From NCBI RefSeq assembly GCF_001806875.1, contig NZ_KV786211.1, forward strand, positions 155,643 through 219,642: a stretch of DNA of 64,000 nt, written 5' to 3'. A program made the translations under genes and the position numbers. Position 1 is the first letter of the stretch. Each line of letters starts with the position of its first letter. A model generated the notes under the pieces. That model was not told where the DNA came from. It did not search any database and saw nothing but the letters and a program-made list of their open reading frames with translations. This DNA comes from Corynebacterium sp. HMSC29G08. Lineage in GTDB: Bacteria; Actinomycetota; Actinomycetes; Mycobacteriales; Mycobacteriaceae. Positions 1 to 8,828 of this stretch are shown in pieces.

Positions 1-14
1 GGAGAGTAGAAGTT

Positions 15-794
15 ATGGCACGCACCCCGCTGATTGCTGGTAACTGGAAGATGAACCACGACCACTTGGAGGCGATCCAGAGCGCGCAGAAACTTGCTTT
101 CGCGTTTCCTAAGGACGGCTACGAGTACGTCGATGTTGCCCTGATGGTGCCCTTTACGGATCTGCGTTCAGTGCAGACCCTGGTGGAGGGCGACAAGCTG
201 TCCATCACCTACGGCGCCCAGGATGTGTCCGAGCACGACAACGGTGCCTACACGGGTGAGATCTCTGCAAGCATGCTGGAGAAGCTCGGCTGCACGTGGG
301 TGGTTGTTGGTCACTCGGAGCGTCGTGAGTACCACGACGAATCCAATGAGCTGGTCGCGGCAAAAGCCGCAAAGGCGATTGCTCACGGTATGACGCCCAT
401 TGTGTGCGTCGGTGAGCCGCTCGAGGTCCGAGAGGCCGGCGAGCACGTTTCTTACGTTGTGGAGCAGACCCGCGAATCGCTCAAAGGCCTGGACCTGTCC
501 AAGGTTGTGATTGCCTACGAGCCGGTGTGGGCGATTGGCACCGGCAAGGTGGCATCTGCCGCAGACGCACAGGAAGTATGCCACGCCATCCGTGGGCTGG
601 TTCGCGAGCTTTCTGACGACGCCACAGCCGACGCCATCCGCATCCTCTACGGCGGTTCCGTCAAGGCGGACACCGTGGCAGAGATCATTGGTGAGGCCGA
701 TGTTGACGGTGGCTTGGTCGGCGGCGCGTCGCTGGATGGTCAGGATTTCGCACGACTGGCAGCTGCTGCAGCACAAGCCGTGTCTGGTTCCTAG
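15..794 (+). CDS. tpiA: triosephosphate isomerase
   Basis: 259 aa, the usual length for TpiA, interconverting dihydroxyacetone phosphate and glyceraldehyde-3-phosphate in cytosolic glycolysis. Family motifs are all present: N-terminal NWKMN with the substrate-binding Lys, the catalytic His in VVGHSERR, the catalytic Glu in the signature [11 protein letters not shown], and the phosphate-binding GGSVK loop. A GGAG ribosome site precedes the ATG. It sits at the window edge and is followed 67 nt later by secG; a gapA-pgk-tpiA-secG order is common in actinobacteria, so upstream pgk is expected but lies outside the window. Confidence 0.98.
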   Translation: MARTPLIAGNWKMNHDHLEAIQSAQKLAFAFPKDGYEYVDVALMVPFTDLRSVQTLVEGDKLSITYGAQDVSEHDNGAYTGEISASMLEKLGCTWVVVGHSERREYHDESNELVAAKAAKAIAHGMTPIVCVGEPLEVREAGEHVSYVVEQTRESLKGLDLSKVVIAYEPVWAIGTGKVASAADAQEVCHAIRGLVRELSDDATADAIRILYGGSVKADTVAEIIGEADVDGGLVGGASLDGQDFARLAAAAAQAVSGS

Positions 795-861
795 ACAAGG
801 CTGACAGTGGTGTAGGATCTGCAGAGGTTAAAAGGTTGTCTACCCGAGGAGGGTTTTGCGC

Positions 862-1110
862 ATGACGCTCACGCTGGAGATTGTGCTGGTCGTCTCATCC
901 ATTTTGATGACGGTCTTCGTACTCCTGCACAAGGGCAAGGGTGGCGGCCTGTCCAGCCTTTTCGGTGGCGGCGTACAGGCTAACCTGTCTGGCTCCACCA
1001 CGGTGGAGAAAAACCTGGATCGCGTGACCGTGATCCTGGCGCTCATTTGGATCGCGTGCATTATTGGTCTGAACCTGATTCACGCGTTTGCTACGCCGGC
1101 ACTGCCGTAA
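862..1110 (+). CDS. secG: preprotein translocase subunit SecG
   Basis: 82 aa membrane protein with two hydrophobic segments (about residues 3-21 and 53-75) joined by a basic loop (HKGKGGGLSSLFGGG) typical of SecG, the accessory subunit of the SecYEG channel. The ATG at 862 is chosen because a GAGGAGG Shine-Dalgarno ends about 8 nt upstream; an in-frame TTG two codons earlier (856) is too close to it. It lies downstream of tpiA and ends before a strong intrinsic terminator, so it likely closes the glycolytic transcription unit. Confidence 0.93.
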   Translation: MTLTLEIVLVVSSILMTVFVLLHKGKGGGLSSLFGGGVQANLSGSTTVEKNLDRVTVILALIWIACIIGLNLIHAFATPALP

Positions 1111-1128
1111 AGCAGCTACCGCTGTAAA

Positions 1129-1173
1129 CGAAACTCCCCGCGCACCGTTTTAGGTGGCGGGGAGTTTCGCTTT
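1129..1173 (+). terminator. strong intrinsic terminator after secG
   Basis: A 13-bp perfect stem (CGAAACTCCCCGC at 1129-1141 with GCGGGGAGTTTCG at 1157-1169), extended by an inner CACC/GGTG stem with one bulged base, followed by CTTT. It ends the tpiA-secG transcript and separates it from convergent pgl. Confidence 0.9.
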
Positions 1174-1199
1174 GCCGGATACATCCAGCGAAGCAAAAA

Positions 1200-1916
1200 C
1201 TAGGGCAGTTGGCTTGCGGCGTCGTCGGTTACGTACAGGACGGTTTCCTTCACACCGCGCGCACCGGCACACGGCCAATCAAGCGGGTCCGCGCCAGCTA
1301 CAAGAGCAGCCGTAGCCTCCGCCTTCTCCGCCCCGGAAACAAGCAGCCACACACGGTCCGCAGCACGCACTGCAGGCAACGTCAACGACGCACGCTCCGC
1401 CGGCGGTTTCGGCGAATCGGTCACTGCAACGACAGTTGCGCTCTCCTCACGTACGGCATCGGTGTGCGGAAACAGCGAGTTGATGTGGCCTTCGCCACCC
1501 ATGCCCAAAAGGTGCAGGTCAAAACCATCCGGAGCGAACGTTGCCACCGTACGTGCGTAAGCGTCAACGGCATCGGTCATGTCACCGCCGTCCAGGCCGT
1601 AACCGTGGATATTGTCCTCCGGGATAGCTATATGAGAAAGAAGGGCATCGCGAGCCTGCCCCTCATTGGAATCCGGGTGGCTGACGGGGACGTTTCGCTC
1701 ATCGCCGAAGAAAACGTGCACGCGAGACCAATCGATTGCAGCGTCGGCGGCGGCAAGCTCAGCCACGCGCTTCAGCAACGCAATGCCGGCGGTGCCGCCG
1801 GTGAGCACGATTCGGGCTTCGCCGCCATCCGTTTGCAGGGTTTGGATGAGGGTAGTGAGGTGGGACGACGTGGCGTCGATAAGCAATGAAAGCTCTGGGA
1901 ACTTATGAATCTGCAT
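1200..1916 (-). CDS. pgl: 6-phosphogluconolactonase
   Basis: 238 aa DevB/NagB-like hydrolase of 6-phosphogluconolactone, the second step of the oxidative pentose phosphate pathway. Visible motifs: VLTGGTAG near the N-terminus (phosphate/sugar loop), FFGDERNVP, and LLGMGGEGHINSLFP, all typical of the family. It is the last gene of tkt-tal-zwf-opcA-pgl; its ATG overlaps the end of opcA by 14 nt and has GGAG upstream, suggesting translational coupling. It converges with secG across the terminator at 1129-1173. The dispersed 14-bp word lies in codons for LLIDA. Confidence 0.95.
   Translation of the reverse strand: MQIHKFPELSLLIDATSSHLTTLIQTLQTDGGEARIVLTGGTAGIALLKRVAELAAADAAIDWSRVHVFFGDERNVPVSHPDSNEGQARDALLSHIAIPEDNIHGYGLDGGDMTDAVDAYARTVATFAPDGFDLHLLGMGGEGHINSLFPHTDAVREESATVVAVTDSPKPPAERASLTLPAVRAADRVWLLVSGAEKAEATAALVAGADPLDWPCAGARGVKETVLYVTDDAASQLP
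1872..1885 (+). repeat. dispersed 14-bp word, exact copy
   Basis: GGCGTCGATAAGCA inside pgl; antisense to the gene, where the coding strand reads LLIDA. Confidence 0.85.
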
Positions 1917-2808
1917 GGGTTTTCACTCCTTGTAACGCGCGGCCATACGTGGCGTCCGGACCCAGGTGTCGAAGCTCCTCGGCGAGGCACTCGGCGTCCG
2001 TACGCGCTGACATGGCCGCAAACATCGTGGGGTGGTTGGGGACGGAAACCGCGACCGTGTTGCCATCGATAGTCTCTACGGTGATGTCGCCCTCGCTAGC
2101 TCGCAAGGTCAACTTTGCAATGGGGACAGCATCCGTATTCGTGGGCGCAGTGGAGCGCGACACCGGTACTTTAAGCGCTGAAGCCAGCCAGCCAGCGGCA
2201 ACATCCACACTTGGATCATCGGCCACTCCAGAGATCTCCACTGAAGAAATCTCCCGCTCAACGCAACGATCCATAGCTGAAGCCACCACAGCGCGCCAGG
2301 CAGTGATGCGCGACCACATCATGTCACTATCACCCGGGGTATATCCTTCAGCCGCAGCCGTTGCCGCGCTGTACGTAGTGATGCGCCGCTGGGCCAACGT
2401 TCCAATCTGGTCCTTGGCAGGAAAGTCTGGCGAAAAAGTTGGCCACCAAGCAACGATCGGGGTATCTGGCAGCAGTAGGGGGGTTACTACGGCGTCAAGG
2501 TGCTCGGTGAGCTCGCCATTGAGCTCCATCACAATGATCTCGGAAGCCCCAGCATCCGCACCGATAAGAAGCAGCGCGTCTATGGAGGGCTGCGCCTTCG
2601 GGTTGCCAACTAGGCACACCAGCACGCGCGCGGGGTTTTTGCGCGTGGCGTTGCGGACGGTCTCCAAGATGACGTCGACGTTGTCGTTACCATGGGCAGC
2701 AACCAGCAACGTCAGCACGCGGCCGTTAGCCACAGAAGCCTTCTCGCGAGCCTCAGCCAACGTGGCGGCGATCTGGCTTGTGGTCGTTTCCGGGAGGTTC
2801 AGAATCAT
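1903..2808 (-). CDS. opcA: glucose-6-phosphate dehydrogenase assembly protein OpcA
   Basis: 301 aa, full length for actinobacterial OpcA, the partner needed for active glucose-6-phosphate dehydrogenase. The family features VAWWP and RITAWR segments are present; it has no catalytic motif of its own. It starts exactly where zwf stops (no intergenic base) and overlaps pgl by 14 nt, matching the order in C. glutamicum and Mycobacterium (Rv1446c-Rv1447c). Co-translation with Zwf fits its role in the Zwf-OpcA complex. Confidence 0.95.
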   Translation of the reverse strand: MILNLPETTTSQIAATLAEAREKASVANGRVLTLLVAAHGNDNVDVILETVRNATRKNPARVLVCLVGNPKAQPSIDALLLIGADAGASEIIVMELNGELTEHLDAVVTPLLLPDTPIVAWWPTFSPDFPAKDQIGTLAQRRITTYSAATAAAEGYTPGDSDMMWSRITAWRAVVASAMDRCVEREISSVEISGVADDPSVDVAAGWLASALKVPVSRSTAPTNTDAVPIAKLTLRASEGDITVETIDGNTVAVSVPNHPTMFAAMSARTDAECLAEELRHLGPDATYGRALQGVKTHADS

Positions 2809-4362
2809 TTAGGGTCGCCTCCACTCACGGCCGTCTTGCTCTAACATGCGGTGCGCGGACTGTGGCCCCCACGTGCCCGCAGCGTACTCGTCTGGTTTCC
2901 CAGCCTGAGCCCAGTACTCCAACACTGGGTCGAGGATTTCCCAGCTGCGCTCAACCTCGTCGTTGGTGGGGAAGAGGCTGGACTCATCCAACAGGGCATC
3001 AAGGATCAGACGCTCGTAGGCCTCCGGTGACTGCTCGGTGAATGCTTCGTCGTAGGAGAAGTCCATGTTGACGTCGCGGACCTCGAATGAGGAACCCGGC
3101 ACCTTTGATCCGAAGCGCATAAGCACGCCCTCATCCGGCTGCACGCGGATGATTACGGCGTTATTGGTCAGCAGGTTGGTCTGGCCCTCAGTGAATGGCT
3201 GGTACGGCGGGCGTTTAAACACCAACGCAATTTCAGTCACGCGCCGACCCAAGCGTTTGCCGGTGCGTAGGTAAAACGGCACACCCGCCCAGCGTCGAGA
3301 GTTGATTTGCAGAGTGCAGGCCGCAAACGTTTCCGTGGTGGATTCAGGGTCGAATCCTTCCTCCTCACGCAGGCCCACTGCGTACTCCGAGCCTTGCCAG
3401 CCAGCGGTGTACTGGCCGCGTGCGGTCGTCTGGTCGAACGGCTCGACGGCGGTGGTTGCGCGCAGCACCTTGAGCTTTTCTGCTTTAAGACGCCTCGGTG
3501 AAAACGACGTCGGCTCCTCCATAGCCACCAACGCCAACAACTGGATAAGGTGATTTTGGATCACGTCGCGGGCGGCCCCAATACCGTCGTAGTAGCCCGC
3601 GCGGCCGCCAAGGCCGATGTCCTCGGCCATCGTGATTTGGACGTGGTCGATGTAGTGGGAGTTCCACACCGGCTCAAACATCTCGTTGGAAAAGCGCAAC
3701 GCCAAAATATTCTGGACGGTCTCTTTGCCCAGGTAGTGGTCAATGCGGAATACCGAGTTCTCCGGGAAGATGGAATTGACCACCGCGTTCAGCTCCACCG
3801 CCGAGGCCTTATCGTGCCCGAACGGTTTTTCAATAATCACGCGACGCCAACGGTTGCCGCCCTGCGCGGTCCGCTGGTCAGCCATACCACTGCGGTCCAA
3901 CTGATGGATGACGTTTGCGAAGTGCTCAGGCGGCACTGAGAGGTAAAACGCCCAATTGCCGCCGGTGCCGCGCACCTCATCCATCTGCTCCAGCAATGTG
4001 GCGAGGGTGTCAAAAGCTGCATCATCATCAAACGCGCCGCTGACAAACTGCAAGCCCTCAGCAAGGCGGGACCACACGTTTTCGTTGAACTCGGTTCGCG
4101 CCGATGCCGTTACGGCATCACGCACATAGTCTGCGAAATCCTGCTTGGACCATTGCCTACGGCCGAAGCCAATCAATGTAAAGCCAGCCGGCAGGAGGCC
4201 ACGGCTGGCCAAGTCATAGATTGCGGGCAGAAGCTTCTTACGAGCCAAGTCACCGGTCACACCGAAAATGACCATGCCGGATGGACCAGCGATACGTGGC
4301 AGGCGCGTGTCATCCAGGGCCCGCAGCGGGTTTGCCGACGGGCCCGGGTGGGGACGTGTCAC
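2809..4362 (-). CDS. zwf: glucose-6-phosphate 1-dehydrogenase
   Basis: 517 aa enzyme oxidising glucose-6-phosphate with NADP. The nucleotide-binding motif GVTGDLARKKL is near residue 35, the active-site signature RIDHYLGKE contains the catalytic His and Lys, and FYLRTGKRL is present. I chose the GTG at 4362: it overlaps the tal TGA as GTGA, has GGAGG about 10 nt upstream inside tal, and gives the expected N-terminus leading into NPLRALDDTRLPRIAGPSG. A longer frame from ATG 4401 would read back into tal. Confidence 0.95.
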   Translation of the reverse strand: MTRPHPGPSANPLRALDDTRLPRIAGPSGMVIFGVTGDLARKKLLPAIYDLASRGLLPAGFTLIGFGRRQWSKQDFADYVRDAVTASARTEFNENVWSRLAEGLQFVSGAFDDDAAFDTLATLLEQMDEVRGTGGNWAFYLSVPPEHFANVIHQLDRSGMADQRTAQGGNRWRRVIIEKPFGHDKASAVELNAVVNSIFPENSVFRIDHYLGKETVQNILALRFSNEMFEPVWNSHYIDHVQITMAEDIGLGGRAGYYDGIGAARDVIQNHLIQLLALVAMEEPTSFSPRRLKAEKLKVLRATTAVEPFDQTTARGQYTAGWQGSEYAVGLREEEGFDPESTTETFAACTLQINSRRWAGVPFYLRTGKRLGRRVTEIALVFKRPPYQPFTEGQTNLLTNNAVIIRVQPDEGVLMRFGSKVPGSSFEVRDVNMDFSYDEAFTEQSPEAYERLILDALLDESSLFPTNDEVERSWEILDPVLEYWAQAGKPDEYAAGTWGPQSAHRMLEQDGREWRRP

Positions 4363-5444
4363 TTGAGGGTTGCCTCCATTGAATCCAACAGCTCCTGCCA
4401 CGCGTCGACGAACTTCTCCACGCCCTCGCGCTCCAGCACATCCACCACGTCGGCTACGTCAATGCCAACTGCTTCGAGCTGGTCAAACACTTGTTGGGCT
4501 TCAGAGGCGGTGCCGGTGAGGGTGTCGCCGTGGACGTTATTGGCCTGCAGCACAGCGTCGATAGTCGCCTCAGGCATCGTGTTCACCGTGTTCGGTCCGG
4601 CAAGCTCAACCACGTACATGTCTGGCGGGTAATCCGGGTTCTTCACACCCGTCGACGCCCACAGTGGGCGCTGCTTATTCGCACCTGCCGGAAGCTCGGA
4701 CATATCCGTGAACTCATCAAGGAAGACCTGGTAGGCCAAACGAGCATTTGCCACACCAGCCTTGCCACGAAGCGCCAGCGCCTCCTGAGAGCCGATTGCT
4801 TCTAGACGGTTGTCTACCTCCGTGTCCATGCGAGAAACGAAGAAAGACGCAACCGAATAGATAGCAGCGACATCGTGGCCATTGTCCGCAGCCTGGCGGA
4901 TACCAGCCTTGTAGGCGGCAATGACTTCACGGTAACGCTCCACAGAAAAGATCAGTGTGACGTTGACCGAAATACCAGCCGCAAGCGAGGCAGTGATTGC
5001 TGGCAGCGACTCATCGGTCGCCGGAATCTTGATCATCACATTCGGACGACCTACCTGTTTCCACAGCTCAGCCGCCTGGGCAACAGTCTGCGCCTCATCT
5101 GCAGCAAAGCGAGGATCCACCTCGATGGACACCCGGCCGTCTTCGCCGTTGGTTGCTTCATAGGTGGGTAAGAACAGATCACAGGCGTCTTGGACGTCCT
5201 TGATGCTCATGGCGTACACGGCAGCGTCGACAAGCGAACCAGCCCTACGCAACTCATCAAGTTGCTCATCGTAGGCATTGCCCGTGGACATGGCCTTGGC
5301 AAAAATCGCCGGGTTGGTGGTCACACCCACGATGGACTTAGACGCCCTGATTTCCTCCAAGTTCCCAGTCGAAATTCGCTCACGGGAGAGGTCATCAAGC
5401 CAGGTAGAAGTACCAAGCTTAGCCAGATCATCAATGGCAGTCAT
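4359..5444 (-). CDS. tal: transaldolase
   Basis: 361 aa transaldolase of the class found in actinobacteria, transferring a dihydroxyacetone unit from sedoheptulose-7-phosphate to glyceraldehyde-3-phosphate. The Schiff-base Lys is in NVMIKIPATDES and the N-terminal TTNPAIF motif is present. AAAGGA stands 7 nt before the ATG. It follows tkt after 30 nt and overlaps zwf by 4 nt, so the whole pentose-phosphate operon is tightly packed. Confidence 0.96.
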   Translation of the reverse strand: MTAIDDLAKLGTSTWLDDLSRERISTGNLEEIRASKSIVGVTTNPAIFAKAMSTGNAYDEQLDELRRAGSLVDAAVYAMSIKDVQDACDLFLPTYEATNGEDGRVSIEVDPRFAADEAQTVAQAAELWKQVGRPNVMIKIPATDESLPAITASLAAGISVNVTLIFSVERYREVIAAYKAGIRQAADNGHDVAAIYSVASFFVSRMDTEVDNRLEAIGSQEALALRGKAGVANARLAYQVFLDEFTDMSELPAGANKQRPLWASTGVKNPDYPPDMYVVELAGPNTVNTMPEATIDAVLQANNVHGDTLTGTASEAQQVFDQLEAVGIDVADVVDVLEREGVEKFVDAWQELLDSMEATLK

Positions 5445-5474
5445 GCTATTCCTTTCTGCAGGTTGCAGGGTGGA

Positions 5475-7664
5475 TTACTTGCCGTCGCCGCGAGTGGGCT
5501 CAGCCTCGGTGTCTCCAACACGCTGCGAGGTAGGCACCGAACGGCCATGAGCCACGCAATCTAAGGTCTCACGAGCAACGCGGACAACGTTGTCGGTGGT
5601 GAAACCGAAACGCTCAAACAGTTCCGCACCCGGTGCAGATGCGCCAAAGTGCTCCAAGGACACGGCACGTCCGTACTCGCCGAGGAAGCGGAACCACGGC
5701 ATAGAAAGGCCAGCCTCGACGGAGACGCGTGCCTTAACCTCAGCCGGCAGGATTTCATCAATGTAGGCATCATCCTGCTCGATGAACCAATCCATGCACG
5801 GCACGGACACGACGCGGGTGGCAGTGCCTTCAGCTTCAAAGACCTTGGCGGCTTCAACTGCGTACTGGACCTCAGAGCCGGTGGCCATGATGATCAGGTC
5901 CGGGGTCTCCTTGGAAGCCTCAACCAACACATAGGCACCGCGGGCAACGCCATCAAAAGCCTTCTCGCGGGTGCCTTCCAACACCGGCAGGTTCTGGCGA
6001 GACAGGGCAAGTGCCTTCGGCTGCTCCTTCGCCTCAAGCACAGCCTTCCACGCGGCAGACGTCTCATTGGCATCCGCGGGGCGAACTACCGCAAGATCCG
6101 GGATGGCGCGCAGCGCGGTCAAGACCTCGACCGGCTGGTGCGTCGGGCCGTCCTCACCCAAGCCAATGGAATCGTGCGTAAACACGTAGTAACCGTCAAT
6201 GCCGGACAGAGCAGCGACGCGGATAGCGGGGTAGAGGTACTCCGAGAAGATCAAGAAGGTACCGCCATAGGCACGCGTCGGGCCGTGGAGGGCGATGCCG
6301 TTGAGCACAGCACCCATCGCGTGCTCACGGATACCGAAGTGCAAGTTCCGACCGTACGGCTCAGCGGTGAACATCTCGGTAGAGATAGTCTCCGGGCCAA
6401 ATGACGGTGCGCCCTTGATCAGCGTGTTGTTGGAACCAGCGAGATCGGCAGAACCACCCCATAGCTCCGGCAGGGCCTTTGCCGCGACCTGGATAGCAGC
6501 CTCGGAAGCCTTGCGGGTTGCTACGCCCTTTGCATCCGGCTCATAGGTTGGGAAGGCGAAATCACCCTCGCCCCAGCCCTCCGGCAGCTCGCGTGCAAAC
6601 AGACGGTCGAAGAGTGCCTTGGCCTCAGAGTTAGACTTCGCCCACGCCTCAAACTTCTCGTTCCACGCCGCACGCTTCGCTGCAGCACGCTCACGCAGCT
6701 TGCGGGTGTGGGTAATCACTTCCTCCTCTTCCGGGAAGCGCACCTGCGGATCAAAACCCAGTGCTTCTTTCACACGCACGATCTCCTCAGCGCCAAGTGC
6801 TGCGCCGTGGATCGCACCGGTGTTCATCAGGGTCGGGGCAGGGAAGCCGATAACGGTCTGAACGCGAATAATCGTCGGTTTGGCAGTTTCAGCCTTCGCC
6901 TTGGCAACAGCCGCCTCGATAGCAGCAACGTCTTCACCGGAGGCCACAGTAAGCGTCTGCCAGCCATAGGCTTCGTAGCGCTTCATGACGTCCTCAGTGA
7001 ACGCGATCTGCGTGTCGTCCTCAATAGAGATACGGTTGTCGTCCCAGAACAGAATCAGGTTGCCCAGACGCTGCGTACCAGCCAGGGAGGATGCCTCGGC
7101 GGTAACACCCTCCTGCAAGCAGCCGTCTCCAGCTACGACGTAGATGAAGTGGTCAAACGGCGACTCACCCGCCGGCGCTTCTGGGTCAAAAAGCCCGCGC
7201 TCACGACGGGCGGCCATGGCCATACCAACTGCGGAGGCCAACCCCTGACCAAGCGGGCCAGTGGTGATTTCAACGTGGTCGGTGTGGTTGTACTCCGGGT
7301 GGCCCGGGGTCTTGGAGCCCCAAGTGCGCAACGCCTTGAGGTCTTCCATCTCAAGGCCGAATCCGCCAAGGTAGAGCTGGACGTACTGCGTCAGCGAGGA
7401 GTGGCCGTTGGACAACACAAAACGGTCGCGGCCCACCCAATCCTTATCAGCAGGATCCACATTCATAACGCGCTGGAATAGCGTGTACGCCAGGGGAGCC
7501 AGCGACATCGCGGTACCGGGGTGGCCGGAGCCACAGTTTTCCACGGCGTCTGCCGCCAAAATACGGGCGGTATCCACTGCCCGTGTGTCAGTCTCCGTCC
7601 AATCTTCCGGGTAATTGCGAACGGTCATAGCCTGAAGTTCTGGGGGCAGCGTTTGCTGAGTCAC
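5475..7664 (-). CDS. tkt: transketolase
   Basis: 729 aa thiamine-diphosphate enzyme moving two-carbon units between pentose, heptose and tetrose phosphates. Domains in order: the TPP/PP domain with the GDGCLQEG...N motif near residues 180-210, the pyrimidine-binding domain with GIREHAMG and THDSIGLGEDGPTHQPVE around 465-520, and the C-terminal transketolase domain. The GTG start at 7664 has GAGGA 9 nt upstream and matches the corynebacterial N-terminus. The C-terminus runs past the usual FG..T end by about 25 residues of charged, low-complexity sequence (ending TRGDGK), compared with the roughly 700-aa C. glutamicum protein. First gene of the operon. Confidence 0.97.
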   Translation of the reverse strand: MTQQTLPPELQAMTVRNYPEDWTETDTRAVDTARILAADAVENCGSGHPGTAMSLAPLAYTLFQRVMNVDPADKDWVGRDRFVLSNGHSSLTQYVQLYLGGFGLEMEDLKALRTWGSKTPGHPEYNHTDHVEITTGPLGQGLASAVGMAMAARRERGLFDPEAPAGESPFDHFIYVVAGDGCLQEGVTAEASSLAGTQRLGNLILFWDDNRISIEDDTQIAFTEDVMKRYEAYGWQTLTVASGEDVAAIEAAVAKAKAETAKPTIIRVQTVIGFPAPTLMNTGAIHGAALGAEEIVRVKEALGFDPQVRFPEEEEVITHTRKLRERAAAKRAAWNEKFEAWAKSNSEAKALFDRLFARELPEGWGEGDFAFPTYEPDAKGVATRKASEAAIQVAAKALPELWGGSADLAGSNNTLIKGAPSFGPETISTEMFTAEPYGRNLHFGIREHAMGAVLNGIALHGPTRAYGGTFLIFSEYLYPAIRVAALSGIDGYYVFTHDSIGLGEDGPTHQPVEVLTALRAIPDLAVVRPADANETSAAWKAVLEAKEQPKALALSRQNLPVLEGTREKAFDGVARGAYVLVEASKETPDLIIMATGSEVQYAVEAAKVFEAEGTATRVVSVPCMDWFIEQDDAYIDEILPAEVKARVSVEAGLSMPWFRFLGEYGRAVSLEHFGASAPGAELFERFGFTTDNVVRVARETLDCVAHGRSVPTSQRVGDTEAEPTRGDGK

Positions 7665-7857
7665 TGAAAAGTCCTCGCTTGTTGTAGTCAGAGCAGAGTT
7701 GGTCTTAAAGAATCCTACCGTGGGGGTGCAAGCGCGGGGCGGAACGCTCGATTCTCCGCATTGCGGCTTTGGGGACTAGTATCAACCAAAGGAATGATGC
7801 CGGGGGCAGCGTTCAAAAAGCGTTCAAAGGCGTTCAAAGAGTTTTAAAGGAGCACAG
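7665..7857. promoter_or_regulatory. tkt/ctaB divergent promoter region
   Basis: 193-bp intergenic region between divergent tkt and ctaB. On the minus strand a TAGGAT -10-like box (around 7711-7716) is a candidate for tkt; on the plus strand TAGTAT (7777-7782) is a candidate -10 for ctaB. Three direct copies of GCGTTCAAA lie at 7809-7817, 7820-7828 and 7830-7838, just before the AAAGGAG ribosome site of ctaB. The promoter calls are by eye. Confidence 0.5.
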
Positions 7858-8760
7858 TTGGAGACCATCAAGGCATATTTCGCGTTGACGAAGCCGAGGG
7901 TCATCGAGCTACTCCTGGTCGCCGCGATCCCCGCGTTGCTGCAGGCAGATCGCGGCGAGGTACACCTGTGGCTCATTTTGGGAACACTGTTCGGTGGCTG
8001 GATGGGCGCTGCAGCAGCCAGCGCCTTCAACATGGTTGCGGACTATGACATTGACCAGCTGATGGGACGCACCCGTGCGCGCCCACTGGTGCGCGCACGC
8101 ATTACCAAACAAAAGGCACGCATTTTCGCCTGGAGCCTGCTCATTGCATCTGTGCTGTGGCTGGGGCTTTTGTGCAACTCCTGGTTGGCGGCCGGGTTTA
8201 TCATCTTCACGAACTTTTTCTACATCTTCATTTACACGAAGTGGCTAAAGCGCACGACGTGGCAAAATGTCATCTGGGGCAGCGTGGCCGGCAGTATGCC
8301 GGTGATGGTTGGCTGGGCCGTTATCCGTGACAATGTCAACGACGGCACCCCAGACCAGTGGTGGCAGCCTTTTGTGCTGTTTATGATCATCTTCTTCTGG
8401 CAGCCGCCGCACACTTGGGCGCTGGCCATGAAATACAAGGACGATTATGCACGCGCAAACGTGCCGATGCTGCCGGTCGTGGCTTCTGCCGAGCAGACCA
8501 CCAGGCAGATTGTCTTGTACTCCTGGCTGACCGTGATCACGTCGTTCGCGCTCGTCCCCGCGGCGTCCTGGATCTACCTCGCAACTGCGGTTGTCTCGGG
8601 TGCTGCGTTCTTGATCGTGGCAACCAAGCTGCACATGGATGTCAAGGGCGGCGCCAAGGTCAAGCCGATGAAGCTGTTCATCCTGTCCAACAACTACCTG
8701 GCAGCCCTGTTCCTCGCGCTGTCTATTGACGCAGTGCTTGGGCTGCCCACCCTGCTATAG
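7858..8760 (+). CDS. ctaB: protoheme IX farnesyltransferase (heme O synthase)
   Basis: 300 aa polytopic UbiA-family prenyltransferase that makes heme O from heme b for cytochrome aa3 oxidase. Motifs: [12 protein letters not shown], the first Asp-rich site [20 protein letters not shown], and [15 protein letters not shown] as the second. About eight or nine membrane helices are predicted by eye. The TTG start is supported by AAAGGAG 6 nt upstream and by homology. Divergent from tkt; ctaA (next pathway enzyme) lies 1 kb downstream on the other strand. The stop codon is the first base triplet of a long imperfect hairpin (8758-8787). Confidence 0.96.
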   Translation: METIKAYFALTKPRVIELLLVAAIPALLQADRGEVHLWLILGTLFGGWMGAAAASAFNMVADYDIDQLMGRTRARPLVRARITKQKARIFAWSLLIASVLWLGLLCNSWLAAGFIIFTNFFYIFIYTKWLKRTTWQNVIWGSVAGSMPVMVGWAVIRDNVNDGTPDQWWQPFVLFMIIFFWQPPHTWALAMKYKDDYARANVPMLPVVASAEQTTRQIVLYSWLTVITSFALVPAASWIYLATAVVSGAAFLIVATKLHMDVKGGAKVKPMKLFILSNNYLAALFLALSIDAVLGLPTLL

Positions 8761-8787
8761 CTACGTATCCAGCGCTGGACGTAGCTA
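8758..8787. repeat. long hairpin at the ctaB/qor junction
   Basis: TAGCTACG (8758-8765), TA bulge, then the 12-bp palindrome TCCAGCGCTGGA (8768-8779), then CGTAGCTA (8780-8787): a 14-bp stem with a 2-nt bulge starting at the ctaB stop codon. No T-run follows, so it is not a typical intrinsic terminator. Confidence 0.7.
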
Positions 8788-8828
8788 ACGCTGGACGTAG
8801 CTAACGCTGGACGTAACTAGCGCTGGAC
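8773..8828. repeat. 16-bp tandem repeat, about 3.5 copies
   Basis: The unit CGCTGGACGTAGCTAA is repeated almost perfectly. Read on the minus strand, each copy contains the last codons of qor plus stop (GTC CAG CGC/T TAG, V-Q-R-stop), so the array looks like an amplification of the qor 3' end. Confidence 0.8.

Noticed and set aside
2556-2574. Further copy of the dispersed word in opcA
   Set aside because: CACCGATAAGAAGCA needs an insertion and two changes to match; not counted.
1886-2812. 308-codon plus-strand open frame opposite opcA
   Set aside because: Ser/Arg/Ala-rich shadow; opcA on the other strand fits the operon and family.
8773-8828. Possible CRISPR array
   Set aside because: The 16-bp units are directly adjacent without spacers and derive from the qor stop region; no cas genes in the window.
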